In this document: piece after piece, positions 25,249 to 35,131 of the stretch
Numbering within the stretch: the first letter of the stretch is position 1
Layout: every line of letters begins with the position of its first letter
Assembly: GCA_013151255.1 (NCBI GenBank)
Contig: JAADIQ010000080.1
Coordinates: 1-38,615, forward strand
Length of the DNA stretch: 38,615 bases
Reading direction: 5' to 3'
From: Alphaproteobacteria bacterium
GTDB lineage: Bacteria > Pseudomonadota > Alphaproteobacteria > Caulobacterales > Parvularculaceae
Position numbers and translations under genes: made by a program
The notes under the pieces: model-generated
Databases searched by the model: none
What the model was told of the DNA's origin: nothing
The model's input: only the letters and a program-made list of their open reading frames with translations

Positions 25249-26879
25249 ACGCGATTAGCGCCAATAAACTTGAATTGATCCAGATCGCCGATGCGGTCGC
25301 TCGCGAGAAATCGATTGAGCCAACGCTGGTGATCGAGGCGATGGAAGACGCGCTCGCCCGTGCGGCGCGCTCGCGCTACGGCCACGAGACCAACGTCAAG
25401 GCCGAGATCAATCCCAAGACCGGCGAGACCAAGCTTTGGCGCCTGCTTGAGGTGGTTGAAGAGATTGAAAACGATTCCGCTGAAATAAATCTCGCTGAAG
25501 CGCGCCAGAGAAATCCGGAAGCTGAAATCGGCGACTTCATGTCCGACCCCCTGCCGCCGATTGATTTCGGCCGGGTAGCGGCAATGGCCGCCAAGCAGGT
25601 CATCACCCAGAAGGTGCGCGACGCCGAGCGGGAACGTCAGCATGAAGACTTTAAAGACCGTGTCGGCGAAATCATCAACGGCATCGTCAAGCGTGTGGAA
25701 TATGGCCATGTGATTGTCGACCTTGGCAAGGCCGAGGCCATCATCCGCCGCGACCAGCAATTGCCGCGCGAGAATTACCGCAATAATGACCGCGTGCGCG
25801 CCTATATTATGGAAGTGCGCCGCGAGACCCGGGGCCCGCAGATTTTCCTGTCGCGTGCGCATCCGCAATTTATGGCGAAACTGTTCGAACAGGAAGTGCC
25901 GGAAGTCTATGACGGCGTGATTGAAATCCGCGCGGTGGCGCGCGATCCGGGCAGCCGCGCCAAAATTGGCGTGATGTCGAACGATAGCGGTATTGACCCA
26001 GTAGGCGCTTGCGTCGGCATGCGCGGCAGCCGCGTCCAGGCGGTGGTGAACGAGCTAGGCGGCGAGAAAATCGACATCGTCCCATGGTCGCCAGATGACG
26101 CGACATTCGTCGTTAACGCGCTGGCCCCGGCGGAGGTTACCAAAGTTGTGCTCGACGAAGAGCTTGAGCGCATCGAAGTGGTGGTGCCGGATGAGCAATT
26201 GTCGCTGGCGATCGGCCGGCGCGGGCAGAATGTGCGCCTCGCCTCGCAGCTTTCCGGCTATGAAATCGACATCATGACCGAGGAGGCCGAAAGCGCCAAG
26301 CGCCAGGAAGAATTCCGTATACGGTCCGAAGCGTTTATGGCCGGCCTTGATGTCGACGATATGATGGCCGGACTGTTGGTGTCTGAAGGCTTTGCGAATA
26401 TTGAAGAAATTGCCTTTGTAGACGTTCAAGAGCTGGTCGAGATTGACGGGCTTGATGAAGAGACCGGACAAGAGCTTCAGGCGCGCGCGCGCGATTTTAT
26501 TGAAGCGGAAAACAAAAAGCTCGATGACAAACGCAAAGAGCTTGGCGTCAGCGACGATATTGTCGCGGTCGAAGGCCTCAATCTGAAAATGGTCGTCACG
26601 CTGGGCGAGAACGACATCAAATCGCTGGAAGACCTTGCCGGTTGCGCAACTGACGATCTGGTTGGCTGGACAGAACGGGTCGATGGCGAGCGCAAGCACT
26701 ATGACGGCATTCTCGAAGCCTACGATATGAGCGCTGAGGACGCTGAAGAGATGATCATCCGCGTGCGCCTCAAGGCTGGCTGGATTACCCAGGAAGACCT
26801 CGATGCGATGCGCGCTGAGCAGGAAGAAAAAGAGCTGAAGGAAGCAGAGGAGCAAGCAACCGCTGACGCAGTCGCCTGA
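25245..26879 (+). CDS. nusA: Transcription termination/antitermination protein NusA
   Basis: This encodes 544 residues from a GTG overlapping the rimP stop. The domains are an N-terminal RNA-polymerase-binding region (1-130), S1 (about 138-200), KH1 with [29 protein letters not shown]2 with [18 protein letters not shown] (about 315-335), and two helical AR repeats (about 365-510), ending in an acidic tail. NusA controls pausing, termination and antitermination. Because NusA can strengthen weak or hairpin-dependent terminators, the leader terminator may make the operon autoregulated; this is inference. Confidence 0.96.
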   Translation: MNAISANKLELIQIADAVAREKSIEPTLVIEAMEDALARAARSRYGHETNVKAEINPKTGETKLWRLLEVVEEIENDSAEINLAEARQRNPEAEIGDFMSDPLPPIDFGRVAAMAAKQVITQKVRDAERERQHEDFKDRVGEIINGIVKRVEYGHVIVDLGKAEAIIRRDQQLPRENYRNNDRVRAYIMEVRRETRGPQIFLSRAHPQFMAKLFEQEVPEVYDGVIEIRAVARDPGSRAKIGVMSNDSGIDPVGACVGMRGSRVQAVVNELGGEKIDIVPWSPDDATFVVNALAPAEVTKVVLDEELERIEVVVPDEQLSLAIGRRGQNVRLASQLSGYEIDIMTEEAESAKRQEEFRIRSEAFMAGLDVDDMMAGLLVSEGFANIEEIAFVDVQELVEIDGLDEETGQELQARARDFIEAENKKLDDKRKELGVSDDIVAVEGLNLKMVVTLGENDIKSLEDLAGCATDDLVGWTERVDGERKHYDGILEAYDMSAEDAEEMIIRVRLKAGWITQEDLDAMRAEQEEKELKEAEEQATADAVA

Positions 26880-26931
26880 TACTGAGCTTGACGCTGACGC
26901 GCCGGCGCGGCCGCCGCGCGAGGATGCGCGG

Positions 26932-27501
26932 ATGCGCCGGTGCATCGCCACCGGACAGACCGGCTCGCCCGAAGGCTTTGTCCGGTTTGTGCTGTCGCCT
27001 GACGCGGTGGTGACGCCGGATTTCTCCGGCAAATTGCCGGGACGCGGCGCCTGGGTGTCGGCCAGCGCAGAGGCGCTTGGCGCGGCGGTTAAACAACGGG
27101 CCTTTGCGCGGTCGTTTAAGGACGACGCGAAAGTCCCGGACGGTCTTGGCGCACAGGTCGAGGCGGGGCTTGCAAAAGCGGCGCTGTCGACTTTGGGCCT
27201 CGGACGGCGACGCGGCGATGTGGTGATCGGTTTTGAAAAGGTGCGCGCGGCATTGAAGGACGGAAAAGTAGCAGTGTTGATTTCGGCGCGCGATGGCGCT
27301 GCCGACGGTGTTAGAAAGTTACAGGCGCTGGCGAGAGGCGTCACGCAGATTGCGCTGTTTGACGCGGATGAATTATCCGCCGCTTTGGGACGTGACCACG
27401 TTATCCATGCGGCGGTTGTTGGCGGCGCGGCGGCGCAGCGGTTTTTGCGCGCGGCGGCGCGCCTTGAAGGGTTTCGCGCACCATCGGATGGGGCGCATTA
27501 A
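26932..27501 (+). CDS. ylxR: YlxR (DUF448) fused to an L7Ae-like RNA-binding domain
   Basis: This encodes 189 residues. The N-terminal DUF448 domain (about 1-85) begins MRRCIATGQTGSPEGFVRFVLSPD and has GKLPGRGAWVSAS, the RNA-binding signature of YlxR. The C-terminal part (about 95-180) has the L7Ae/YlxQ-like fold: RRGDVVIGFEKVRAALKDGKVAVLISARD. The fusion at the nusA-infB boundary is usual in alphaproteobacteria. The frame stays open for at least 17 codons upstream without a good start, so the N-terminus may be slightly longer. Its exact role is unsettled; YlxR has been linked to RNase P and translation. Confidence 0.88.
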   Translation: MRRCIATGQTGSPEGFVRFVLSPDAVVTPDFSGKLPGRGAWVSASAEALGAAVKQRAFARSFKDDAKVPDGLGAQVEAGLAKAALSTLGLGRRRGDVVIGFEKVRAALKDGKVAVLISARDGAADGVRKLQALARGVTQIALFDADELSAALGRDHVIHAAVVGGAAAQRFLRAAARLEGFRAPSDGAH

Positions 27502-27629
27502 TTGGGGTTCATTGGTGGACCCCGGCTGCTTTGGGCTGTATGTCCTTGGCGGCTTTCGAAATAGGCCTGCCGATGAGTTCGGGCGGGCGATGAAAGCGCG
27601 CTTTTTAACAGGCGCAAATTGGAGTTTGG

Positions 27630-30230
27630 ATGAGCGACGAGGTCGAAACCGAAGACACGCCGGCAAAAGGGCGCCGTCCCTTGACCCTGCGCCGCACCGA
27701 GACCGGCGCGGTCAAGCAGAGCTTTTCGCATGGCCGTTCAAAAACGGTTGTGGTCGAAACCAAACGCCGCCGTGTTTTAGGCCCGAAAAAAACCGCCGTC
27801 GCGCCCGCCGCGCCGGAACAAAAAGCCGCGCCCAAACCGGCCGTGAAAGCCGCGCCGAAAGCGCCTGTATCTGACGACGCCAAGAAAAAAGGCGCGGTTT
27901 TAAAAACCCTTTCCAACGACGAAAAAACCGCGCGCGCCGGCGCGCTCGCTAATGCGCGCCGCGACAAAGCCGAGCGCGACAAACGCGACGCCTCCGAACG
28001 TGTGGCCCGCGAGGCGCGCGAGACTGACGAACGCGCGAAGCTAGAGGTCGACCGCAAACGCCGCGCTGACGACGAAGAAAAGCGCACCAAGGAAGCGGAA
28101 ATCCGCCGTATTGCCGAAGAGCGCGCGCAAGTCACGCTTGAAGAAGAAGAGCGTGAGCGCAAAATGCGCAGCGCCCCCAAAGTCGACACGCGCGGGAAGC
28201 CCGCTGCTAAAGTCGATCCTAATGCGATTGCCACCGCCTCCGCTGACATCGACAATCCGCTGGCGCAACTTGGCGGCCGGTTGAAAACCAAACGCAATAT
28301 TGCCGGCGACGACCGCCAGTCAAAATCCAAAGAGGCGCCGCGCCGGCGCACCGGCAAGCTGACTATCGGCAATGCGCTCGACGATGAAGAGCGGCAACGC
28401 TCGCTGGCCTCGGTCAAGCGCGCGCGCGAACGCGAGAAGAAAGCGCGCCAGCAACGCGGCGACGGCAAACGCGTTATCCGCGAAGTGACCATTCCGGAAA
28501 CCATCACGGTTCAGGAGCTGGCCGCGCGGATGTCGATGCGGGCGGTCGATGTGGTGCGCGAATTGATGTCCCAGGGCCAGATGGTCACCGGCGCTACGGT
28601 GCTTGACGCCGACACCGCGCAATTGGTGGCGGAAGATTTTGGCCACACCATCAAACGCGTGGCGGAATCCGATGTTGAAGAAGGCCTCGACGGCGCCGCC
28701 GATGATGACGCCTCGCTAGAGCCGCGCCCGCCCGTTATCACTATCATGGGCCATGTGGACCACGGCAAAACTTCGCTTTTGGACGCGTTGCGCCAGACCG
28801 ATGTGGTCAGCGGCGAGGCCGGCGGCATCACCCAGCATATCGGCGCCTATCAGGTTGACCTTGGGCAGGACCGCAAAATCACCTTCCTCGATACGCCGGG
28901 CCACGCCGCCTTCACGCAGATGCGTGCGCGCGGCGCCAGCGTTACCGACATTATCATTCTGGTTGTCGCCGCTGACGATTCCATCATGCCGCAGACCGAA
29001 GAAGCGATCAGCCACGCCAAAGCGGCGGGTGTTCCGATTATTGTGGCGATCAACAAAATCGACAAGCCCGACGCCGACGCCAACAAGGTGCGCACCGATC
29101 TTCTCCAACATGAAATTCAGGTCGAGGCGATGGGCGGCCAGGTGCAAGATGTTGAAGTCTCGGCGCTGAAGAAAATCAATCTTGACGGGTTGCAGGACGC
29201 AATCCTTCTGCAGTCGGAGCTTTTGGAGCTGAAAGCCAACCCCAACCGTCCGGCGAATGGCGCGGTTGTCGAGGCGCGTCTCGATAAGGGCCGCGGTGCG
29301 GTGACCACATTGCTGGTGGCGAACGGAACCTTAAAGCGCGGCGACATTATCGTGGTCGGCGGCGAATGGGGGCGCGTGCGCGCCATGACCGACGACAAAG
29401 GCGTAACGATTAAACAAGCCGGCCCTGCGACGCCGGTCGAGGTGCTTGGGCTTGGCGGCGTGCCTAATCCCGGCGACACATTTCATGTCGTTGAGAACGA
29501 GGCGCGCGCCCGCGAGATTGGCGAGTTCCGTCGTCGCGCCCGCCGCGACAGCGATGTCGACAAAACCTCCGGCACCTCGCTTGAACAGATGATGGCGCAG
29601 CTTCAAGATGCGCAAATCAAAGAGCTGCCCATCGTCATCAAAGGCGATGTGCAGGGCTCGGTTGAGGCGATCGTCTCCTCGCTTGAAAAGATTTCCACCG
29701 ATGAGGTGCGGGTGAAAGTGCTCCACACCGGCGTTGGCGGGATTTCCGAAAGCGACGTGGTTCTGGCGGAAGCCTCCAGCGCTCCGGTGTTTGGCTTTAA
29801 CGTCCGCGCCAATAAGCAAGCGCGCGATGCGGCCGAACGCGGTCATGTGGAAATCCGATATTACGCGGTGATTTACGACCTCATCGATGACATCAAAGGT
29901 GTTCTTTCCGGCATGCTCGCGCCGGAGTTGCGCGAGACATTCCTCGGCAATGCGGAAATTCTCGAAGTCTTCAATATTTCCAAACAAGGCAAGGTTGCCG
30001 GTTGTCGCGTCACCGAAGGCCAGGTGAAGCGCGGCGCATCGGTCCGGCTTATCCGCGACGATGTCGTCATCCACGAGGGCGAATTGTCCCAGCTCAAACG
30101 CTTCAAAGACGACGTCAACGAAGTGCCCATGGGCCAGGAATGCGGCATGAGCTTTGCCAATTACGAAGACATGCGCGTCGGCGACACCATTGAGTGCTTC
30201 TCAGTCGAGACCATCACGCGGACGTTATAG
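27630..30230 (+). CDS. infB: Translation initiation factor IF-2
   Basis: This encodes 866 residues. The first 280 are Lys/Arg/Glu-rich and disordered, containing [14 protein letters not shown] coiled stretches. The IF2_N domain (about 287-345) is [19 protein letters not shown]. The G domain has GHVDHGKT (G374), DTPGHAAF and NKID. Two beta-barrel domains and the C-terminal fMet-tRNA-binding part follow, with [27 protein letters not shown] elements. IF-2 brings fMet-tRNA to the 30S subunit. It follows ylxR by 128 bp, with TTGGAG before the ATG. Confidence 0.97.
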   Translation: MSDEVETEDTPAKGRRPLTLRRTETGAVKQSFSHGRSKTVVVETKRRRVLGPKKTAVAPAAPEQKAAPKPAVKAAPKAPVSDDAKKKGAVLKTLSNDEKTARAGALANARRDKAERDKRDASERVAREARETDERAKLEVDRKRRADDEEKRTKEAEIRRIAEERAQVTLEEEERERKMRSAPKVDTRGKPAAKVDPNAIATASADIDNPLAQLGGRLKTKRNIAGDDRQSKSKEAPRRRTGKLTIGNALDDEERQRSLASVKRAREREKKARQQRGDGKRVIREVTIPETITVQELAARMSMRAVDVVRELMSQGQMVTGATVLDADTAQLVAEDFGHTIKRVAESDVEEGLDGAADDDASLEPRPPVITIMGHVDHGKTSLLDALRQTDVVSGEAGGITQHIGAYQVDLGQDRKITFLDTPGHAAFTQMRARGASVTDIIILVVAADDSIMPQTEEAISHAKAAGVPIIVAINKIDKPDADANKVRTDLLQHEIQVEAMGGQVQDVEVSALKKINLDGLQDAILLQSELLELKANPNRPANGAVVEARLDKGRGAVTTLLVANGTLKRGDIIVVGGEWGRVRAMTDDKGVTIKQAGPATPVEVLGLGGVPNPGDTFHVVENEARAREIGEFRRRARRDSDVDKTSGTSLEQMMAQLQDAQIKELPIVIKGDVQGSVEAIVSSLEKISTDEVRVKVLHTGVGGISESDVVLAEASSAPVFGFNVRANKQARDAAERGHVEIRYYAVIYDLIDDIKGVLSGMLAPELRETFLGNAEILEVFNISKQGKVAGCRVTEGQVKRGASVRLIRDDVVIHEGELSQLKRFKDDVNEVPMGQECGMSFANYEDMRVGDTIECFSVETITRTL

Positions 30231-30307
30231 GCCAAGACTTGCCGGACACGCTCCTAGCGAATATCGTCTTGCGGTCTGTTTAGGGCTGCAATCTAGGGGT
30301 GTGGGTG

Positions 30308-31365
30308 ATGGGTTTTATATTTAAGTGGCTGTTTCGCATTGTCCTGGTTGCGGTTGTCGCCGTTGTCGGATTTTCCTTCTACTTAACAACGCTCGGGCCT
30401 GACCCGGTCCAAAAGCCTGAACGGCAGATGTCCGATGTCTGGGCGAATTATCCGTTCACGTCACATTATGCCGCCGTTAAAGGCGCGCGCATGCACTATA
30501 TCGACGAAGGCCCCAAAGACGGGCCAGTTTTTCTATTCCTGCACGGCAACCCGACATCGTCTTATTTGTGGCGCAATGTCGTCCCGGTAATCGTCGCTTC
30601 CGGCGGGCGGGCGATTGCGGTTGACAATATCGGTTTTGGCGCCTCCGACCGGCCCGATATCGGCTACACTTTTGAGGAGCACGCAGACTATATCGAAGGC
30701 TTTATTGACGCGCTGGAACTCACCGATATCACGCTGGTAATCCACGATTGGGGCTCGGCGCTCGGCTTCGATTACGCCTACCGCAACCAGGATAATGTCA
30801 AAGCCATCGTCTTTATGGAGGCCATTCTCGTATTGGCTCGATGGATGAGCTTGACCCGGTTGCCAAAAATGCTTTTACCGCCTTCCGCACCAAGGGCGTC
30901 GGCGAATTTCTGGTGATGGGGCTCAACGGCTTCATAGAGACCGTGCTGCCGCTCAGCATTGTGCGCGAGTTGTCGCAAGAGGAGCTGGACGCCTATCGCG
31001 AGCCGTTTCCAAGCTTTGGTTCGCGCTATCCGGTGCTTGTCTGGCCGCGTCAAATCCCGTTTGACGGATCGCCCGAAGATGTCGCCACCCGGATACGCCC
31101 GTTCGTCGATTGGCTGCCAACATCGTCCGTGCCAAAACTGATACTCTATTTCGAGCCGGGCGCGCTGATCCCCAGGGCTGCGGCGGAGGATATCGTCCAA
31201 AACTGGAGCAATATCGACGGCAAATTTCTCGGCGACGGCATTCACTTTGTGCAGGAAGACCAAGGCCCGGCCATCGGCGCTGCAATTGTCGACTGGTATG
31301 GGGCGCAGTTTCCAGACCCTGAGATTGAAGAGGCCGCCGCGCCAGTGGAGACCGTCGAGGAGTAG
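30308..31365 (+). pseudogene. Haloalkane dehalogenase, frameshifted
   Basis: Two frames together encode one alpha/beta hydrolase. The first frame (from an ATG at 30308) has an N-terminal membrane anchor, HGNPTSSYLWRN (N81), the nucleophile elbow HDWGSALG (D147, W148) and FMEAIL (E171), then runs into nonsense. From 30841, another frame supplies MDELDPVAKNAFTAFRTKGVGEFL, LPLSIVRELSQEELDAYREPF, VPKLILYFEPGALIP and IHFVQEDQ with the catalytic His. The expected length is 352 residues after restoring one missing base near 30825-30838. All catalytic residues of HLD-II dehalogenases are visible, so the break is recent or a sequencing error. The membrane anchor is unusual for the family. Confidence 0.87.
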
Positions 31366-31412
31366 GTAAGGCGAGCCTTTTCGGCGCTGCATATTTTCGC
31401 TATTGATGCCGG

Positions 31413-31934
31413 ATGACAACCACGGCAGTAACTCTTCGTCGCCTCGACCCGGACCGCGATGCGCCAGCGCTGCACGCCATCCTCGGCGATGAGGCCTGCT
31501 GCCGGTTAATGCCGGGGCCGGCGACGGCGAGCGTTGCTGAAACCTGCCGCCTACTGACGAAATGGACGGCGGGGACCGAACACACAAGCTGGGCGATTGT
31601 TGGCCATGATGACGGGCCGGCCTTGGGGCGCATCACGTTGATGGCGCGCGGCGAGCGCATCTTCGAGGTCGGGGTGATGGTCTCGCCGGCCGTTCACGGG
31701 CGCGGCCATGCAACGGCGGCGCTCGCACAAGTCTTTGATATTGCTTTTAAAAAACTTGGCGCCAGACGGCTTTATGCGGATATTGATCCCGATAACGTCG
31801 CTTGCATCCGGGCCTTTGAAAAACTCGGCTTCCAGCGAGAAGGTTATCATCGCGCAACCTGGACAACCCATATCGGCGTGCGCGATTCTGTGTTTATGGC
31901 GCTGATCGACAGCGATCCACGACCGTGGCATTAG
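31413..31934 (+). CDS. GNAT acetyltransferase (RimJ/RimL type)
   Basis: This encodes 173 residues with the order TLRRLDPDRDAPALHAILGDE, GRITLMARG, FEVGVMVSPAVHGRGHATAALAQVF (motif A) and ARRLYADIDPDNVACIRAFEKLGFQREG, which is the RimJ/RimL-like pattern. The acceptor is unknown; ribosomal protein N-termini, other proteins or small amines are possible. No clear ribosome site precedes the ATG. It ends 9 bp before the TrpF-like gene, so the two are probably cotranscribed. Confidence 0.87.
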   Translation: MTTTAVTLRRLDPDRDAPALHAILGDEACCRLMPGPATASVAETCRLLTKWTAGTEHTSWAIVGHDDGPALGRITLMARGERIFEVGVMVSPAVHGRGHATAALAQVFDIAFKKLGARRLYADIDPDNVACIRAFEKLGFQREGYHRATWTTHIGVRDSVFMALIDSDPRPWH

Positions 31935-31943
31935 GAGACTGAC

Positions 31944-32627
31944 ATGACTGTTCACTTCAAGGTTTGTTGCATCCGCTCCGCCGACGAGGCGGCACTGGCG
32001 GTTGCCGCCGGCGCGGCGGCGGTGGGGCTGGTCGGGGAAATGCCGAACGGGCCGGGGCAGATATCGGATGATGACATCCGCGAGATTGCCGCCTCGGTTC
32101 ACCGCAGCCATGGCGATAAAATCTGGACCGCGCTACTCACCAGCCGCACCGATGGCGCAGCAATTGCCGACCATATCGCCGCAACCGGCGTCAATACGGT
32201 GCAGATTGTCGATGCGCCGGCGTCTGGCGCCTATGCAGTAATCCGTAAGGCGCATGCGCATATACGGTTGATGCAGGTTATCCATGTTGAGGATGCGGGC
32301 GCTATTGAGACGGCGCGGCAGGCGGCGCAAAGCGTTGACGTGATTTTGCTGGATTCGGGAAAACCCAGCACAGCCGCGCGCACCCTTGGCGGCACCGGCG
32401 ACACCCATGACTGGACCATCAGCAGACAGATTATCGAGGCGGTCCGGGTCCCGGTGTTCCTCGCCGGCGGGCTCGGGCCCGACAATGTCGCCGAGGCGGT
32501 CGCCGCCGTTGGGCCTTACGGCGTTGATATCTGTTCCGGCATTCGCGACAAAACCGACGGCTACCGGCTCGTGCCGGAAAAGCTGGAGGCCTTTGCCGGC
32601 GCCCTGGGCCAGATAAGCCCGCGATGA
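31944..32627 (+). CDS. Phosphoribosylanthranilate isomerase-like TIM-barrel protein
   Basis: This encodes 227 residues with TrpF features: FKVCCIRSADEAALAV (where TrpF has KxCGI), VILLDSGKPSTAARTLGGTGDTHDW, PVFLAGGLGPDNVAEAV and GVDICSGI. The catalytic Cys and the Asp in LLDS are kept, but the Gly of CG is Cys, and the usual PKSPR loop is replaced by EMPNGPGQ. It stands outside any trp operon, so it may be a TrpF paralogue with a different substrate or the organism's only TrpF. AGGAG lies 7 bp before the ATG. Confidence 0.8.
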   Translation: MTVHFKVCCIRSADEAALAVAAGAAAVGLVGEMPNGPGQISDDDIREIAASVHRSHGDKIWTALLTSRTDGAAIADHIAATGVNTVQIVDAPASGAYAVIRKAHAHIRLMQVIHVEDAGAIETARQAAQSVDVILLDSGKPSTAARTLGGTGDTHDWTISRQIIEAVRVPVFLAGGLGPDNVAEAVAAVGPYGVDICSGIRDKTDGYRLVPEKLEAFAGALGQISPR

Positions 32628-32717
32628 CGGCAGGAGAAACGCGCGACAGCCTTGCCGGCGCGAATTTTTCTCTTTAGAGGGTTTCGCCCGCATCATTCAG
32701 CGCCTATTTGACCCCCC

Positions 32718-33110
32718 ATGAAACGATTTTCAAATTCCTCCGGCCCATCCCAGCGTCAGCTCCGCGCCGGCGAGGTGCTGCGCCACGCGCTGGTCGAGAT
32801 CATGCAGCGCGAGACGTTCCATGACCCGGCGCTGGCTGGCGTCTCGGTGACGGTAAGCGAGGTGCGGGTCTCGCCCGACCTCAAACAAGCGAGCGTTTAC
32901 GCAGCGCCGCTTGGCGGCGAGAACCAAAAGGAAGTGGTGGCGGCGCTTAACAAGGGCGCGGCTCACCTGCGCGGGCTGCTCGGCAAAAAGATCGACCTCA
33001 AATTCACCCCGGAGCTGACTTTTCTGAGCGACGACACATTTGCAGAAGCCGAACGGATCGAGACATTGCTGGCCCGCCCCGATGTCGCCCGCGACCTAAG
33101 CGACGAATAG
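32718..33110 (+). CDS. rbfA: 30S ribosome-binding factor RbfA
   Basis: This encodes 130 residues. The KH-like RbfA pattern is SQRQLRAGEVLRHALVEIM, VSVTVSEVRVSPDLKQASVYAAPLGG and LKFTPELTFLSDDTFAEAERIE. RbfA helps the 30S subunit mature by binding near the 16S 5' helix. It normally follows infB directly; here three genes lie between them. No strong ribosome site is visible before the ATG; a stretch of C precedes it. Confidence 0.95.
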   Translation: MKRFSNSSGPSQRQLRAGEVLRHALVEIMQRETFHDPALAGVSVTVSEVRVSPDLKQASVYAAPLGGENQKEVVAALNKGAAHLRGLLGKKIDLKFTPELTFLSDDTFAEAERIETLLARPDVARDLSDE

Positions 33111-33238
33111 CGGGCTGCTTCTAGTCCGCCTCTTGACGCTCTCGCAAAGACCTGTTTGAACCTTGCGAAATTCGCCGCGCATGCCGTCCGAACCGGCGCC
33201 GTGGTAACCGAAAGCAGCTTTTTACAGGAGCCCGTGCG

Positions 33239-34171
33239 ATGGGCAGGCGAAACAAAAAGGGCCGGCCGGTATCCGGCTGGTTAATCCTCGACAAAGCCCA
33301 TGATGTCGGCTCGACCGAGGCGGTCTCCAAGGTGAAGTGGCTGTTTCAGGCGCAAAAGGCCGGTCACGCCGGCACGCTCGATCCGTTGGCGACGGGCGTG
33401 TTGCCGATTGCGCTGGGCGAAGCGACCAAAACTGTTCCCTACATCATGGACGCGCAAAAGCGCTATCGCTTTACCGCCAAATGGGGCGCCGCGACCGCCA
33501 CCGATGACGGCGAGGGCGAGGTTATTGCGACCTCGGACAAGCGCCCGTCGGTGGAAGAGATTGAAGGCGTTTTGGGTCAGTTCACCGGCGACATCGAACA
33601 GGTCCCGCCGCAATTTTCAGCTATCAAAGTCGGCGGCGAGCGCGCTTATGATATTGCTCGCGACGGCGGCGAGGTGATGCTTGTGGCGCGCACCATCACC
33701 ATCCATGAATTGGAGATTGTCGATACCCCGTCTACGGATGAAACCATCTTTGAGGCGGTGACCGGCAAGGGCGCCTATGTGCGCGCCCTGGTGCGCGATA
33801 TCGCCCATGCTGTCGGAACCGAGGGGCATGTCTCGCAGTTGCGCCGCCTCAGCGTTGGCCCGTTCCACGCCGATGACGGGATTACTATTTCGCAGCTGGA
33901 AGAAATAACCCTCATGGAAGACCGCGATGCGGCGCTGACGCCGATTGCGATTGCGCTGTCGGGACTGCCGCAAGCAGCGATTGACGGCCCGCAAGCGGAC
34001 AAACTCCGCCGCGGCCAGGCGGCGGTGATCGCCCCGCCGGTCGCCAAGGGCGTCAGGGGCGATCGCGCCGGGATAATCGAGGCGGTGCTCGCCGTATTGC
34101 ACGACGATCCGGTAGCGATTTGCGAGCTTGACGGGCTGAAGTTGAAACCGACGCGGGTGTTTAATCTGTAA
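33239..34171 (+). CDS. truB: tRNA pseudouridine(55) synthase TruB
   Basis: This encodes 310 residues. The catalytic motif is GHAGTLDPLATGVLPIALGEATK with D48. VPPQFSAIKVGGERAYDIARDG and GKGAYVRALVRDIA follow, and the C-terminal domain contacts the tRNA elbow. An AGGAG precedes the ATG by about 7 bases. The last 130-150 bases occur again, decayed, at 34885-35040. The rpsO and pnp genes that normally follow truB are not next to it here. Confidence 0.96.
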   Translation: MGRRNKKGRPVSGWLILDKAHDVGSTEAVSKVKWLFQAQKAGHAGTLDPLATGVLPIALGEATKTVPYIMDAQKRYRFTAKWGAATATDDGEGEVIATSDKRPSVEEIEGVLGQFTGDIEQVPPQFSAIKVGGERAYDIARDGGEVMLVARTITIHELEIVDTPSTDETIFEAVTGKGAYVRALVRDIAHAVGTEGHVSQLRRLSVGPFHADDGITISQLEEITLMEDRDAALTPIAIALSGLPQAAIDGPQADKLRRGQAAVIAPPVAKGVRGDRAGIIEAVLAVLHDDPVAICELDGLKLKPTRVFNL

Positions 34172-34841
34172 TCTTGGCGCGTTTGCGTCGGCGCGCTACA
34201 GAGCTAAGACCGGCAAGGCCCACTAGAAACAGAGGGGCCGCTAAAGGCAGCGGTATTTCCGACACCGGCGTTGTTGATGTATAGAATTCCCCAAAAAATT
34301 CGTTCTCTATGTCACCAATAATTTCACGGATCAGCACTTGGTCAAAGGCCAAAGCCGAGATAACGCCGATGAACGCGGCGATATCGTTTGCTACTGAAAA
34401 TTGAAGCGTTTCAAAACAAAGACCATCATCACACAGTGAAATTTCAAACGTGGAATCAACAAAAGGAGCGTTCACATTTGGATCGTTTTCCGGTTCAACA
34501 AAATCAAAACCAAATGAAAACACGTCCCCGCCAAAATCGACATCAAGGTCTTCAAGACCGTTTATGGCAAACTGATTGCCTGCAATTCTACTGGTCCAGT
34601 CTATGGAAAAATTCAAAGAATTGGCGGCTACCTGACTGAAAGTAACGGAGCCCACCGTCAAGCTGGCCAAACTTGCACCGGCGATCGGGATCGCGCCAGT
34701 GGCGCTGGTCGCCCCTGATGCTGCTAAAAACCCCGCCTTGTCATTTATCGAGATAATGCCTGCGTTTGCAGCGCCTGGAAGCAATGTGACAGCCGCGAGC
34801 GCTGCTGTAGCGGCGCAAAATGCGCCAAATGATATTTTCAT
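34161..34841 (-). CDS. Exported protein with PEP/VPLPA-CTERM-type sorting tail
   Basis: This encodes 226 residues from the ATG at 34839-34841, with GGGGA six bases upstream on the minus strand. There is a signal peptide (about 1-27, ending ANA) and a beta-rich, acidic body with two nearby cysteines (SLCDDGLCFETL), then SEIPLPLAAPLFLVGLAGL and RRRKR. This is a PEP-CTERM-like tail for exosortase sorting, often on proteins tied to exopolysaccharide. Its last codons lie inside the end of truB (11-bp overlap). Its base composition is lower in GC than truB, which suggests transfer. Confidence 0.85.
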   Translation of the reverse strand: MKISFGAFCAATAALAAVTLLPGAANAGIISINDKAGFLAASGATSATGAIPIAGASLASLTVGSVTFSQVAANSLNFSIDWTSRIAGNQFAINGLEDLDVDFGGDVFSFGFDFVEPENDPNVNAPFVDSTFEISLCDDGLCFETLQFSVANDIAAFIGVISALAFDQVLIREIIGDIENEFFGEFYTSTTPVSEIPLPLAAPLFLVGLAGLSSVARRRKRAKITD

Positions 34842-34884
34842 GATAATCCCCAATAGTTATTGCTCGTTATAGGGATGGATGTCC

Positions 34885-35040
34885 GATTGGCAAGGCCTTG
34901 TGGCGCCTGTGGCCGTTGACGCCCCGCCGGTCGCCAAAAGGCGACCGCGCCGACGGCTGGCCGTTATTGCACGACACCCGGTAACGATTCGCGAACTCGA
35001 CTGGCTGAAGCTCAAGCCGACGCGGGTGTTTAATCTCTAG
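34885..35040 (+). pseudogene. truB: Decayed duplicate of the truB 3' end
   Basis: The sequence from about 34920 repeats GCCCCGCCGGTCGCCAA of truB and ends with a translation LKLKPTRVFNL-stop identical to the TruB C-terminus (35007-35040). Between these points the two copies differ by substitutions and small deletions, so it is an old, non-functional fragment. It begins, less clearly, near 34885. The PEP-CTERM gene lies exactly between the intact and decayed truB ends. Confidence 0.8.
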
Positions 35041-35051
35041 CCCGCCTCGCT

Positions 35052-35118
35052 CTCTAGAGCATTTCCGGATAAGTGTGACGCGTTGAAAGCTATTCACTTT
35101 CAACCCGATAGAAATGCG
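35052..35118. repeat. Intergenic palindromic repeat, left part
   Basis: GCATTTC (35059-35065) and GAAATGC (35111-35117) form an outer stem, and GTTGAAAG (35082-35089) and CTTTCAAC (35097-35104) a perfect inner stem with a 7-base loop. It starts with TCTAGAGCA, shared with the element at 35131. The shape resembles the intergenic mosaic elements of alphaproteobacteria. Copy number elsewhere is unknown. Confidence 0.55.
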
Positions 35119-35131
35119 GCAAACAAAGAAT

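Noticed and set aside
26055..27344. Long minus-strand frame of 429 codons over nusA and ylxR
   Set aside because: It is antisense to two clearly conserved genes and shows no family motif; long antisense frames are common in GC-rich DNA.
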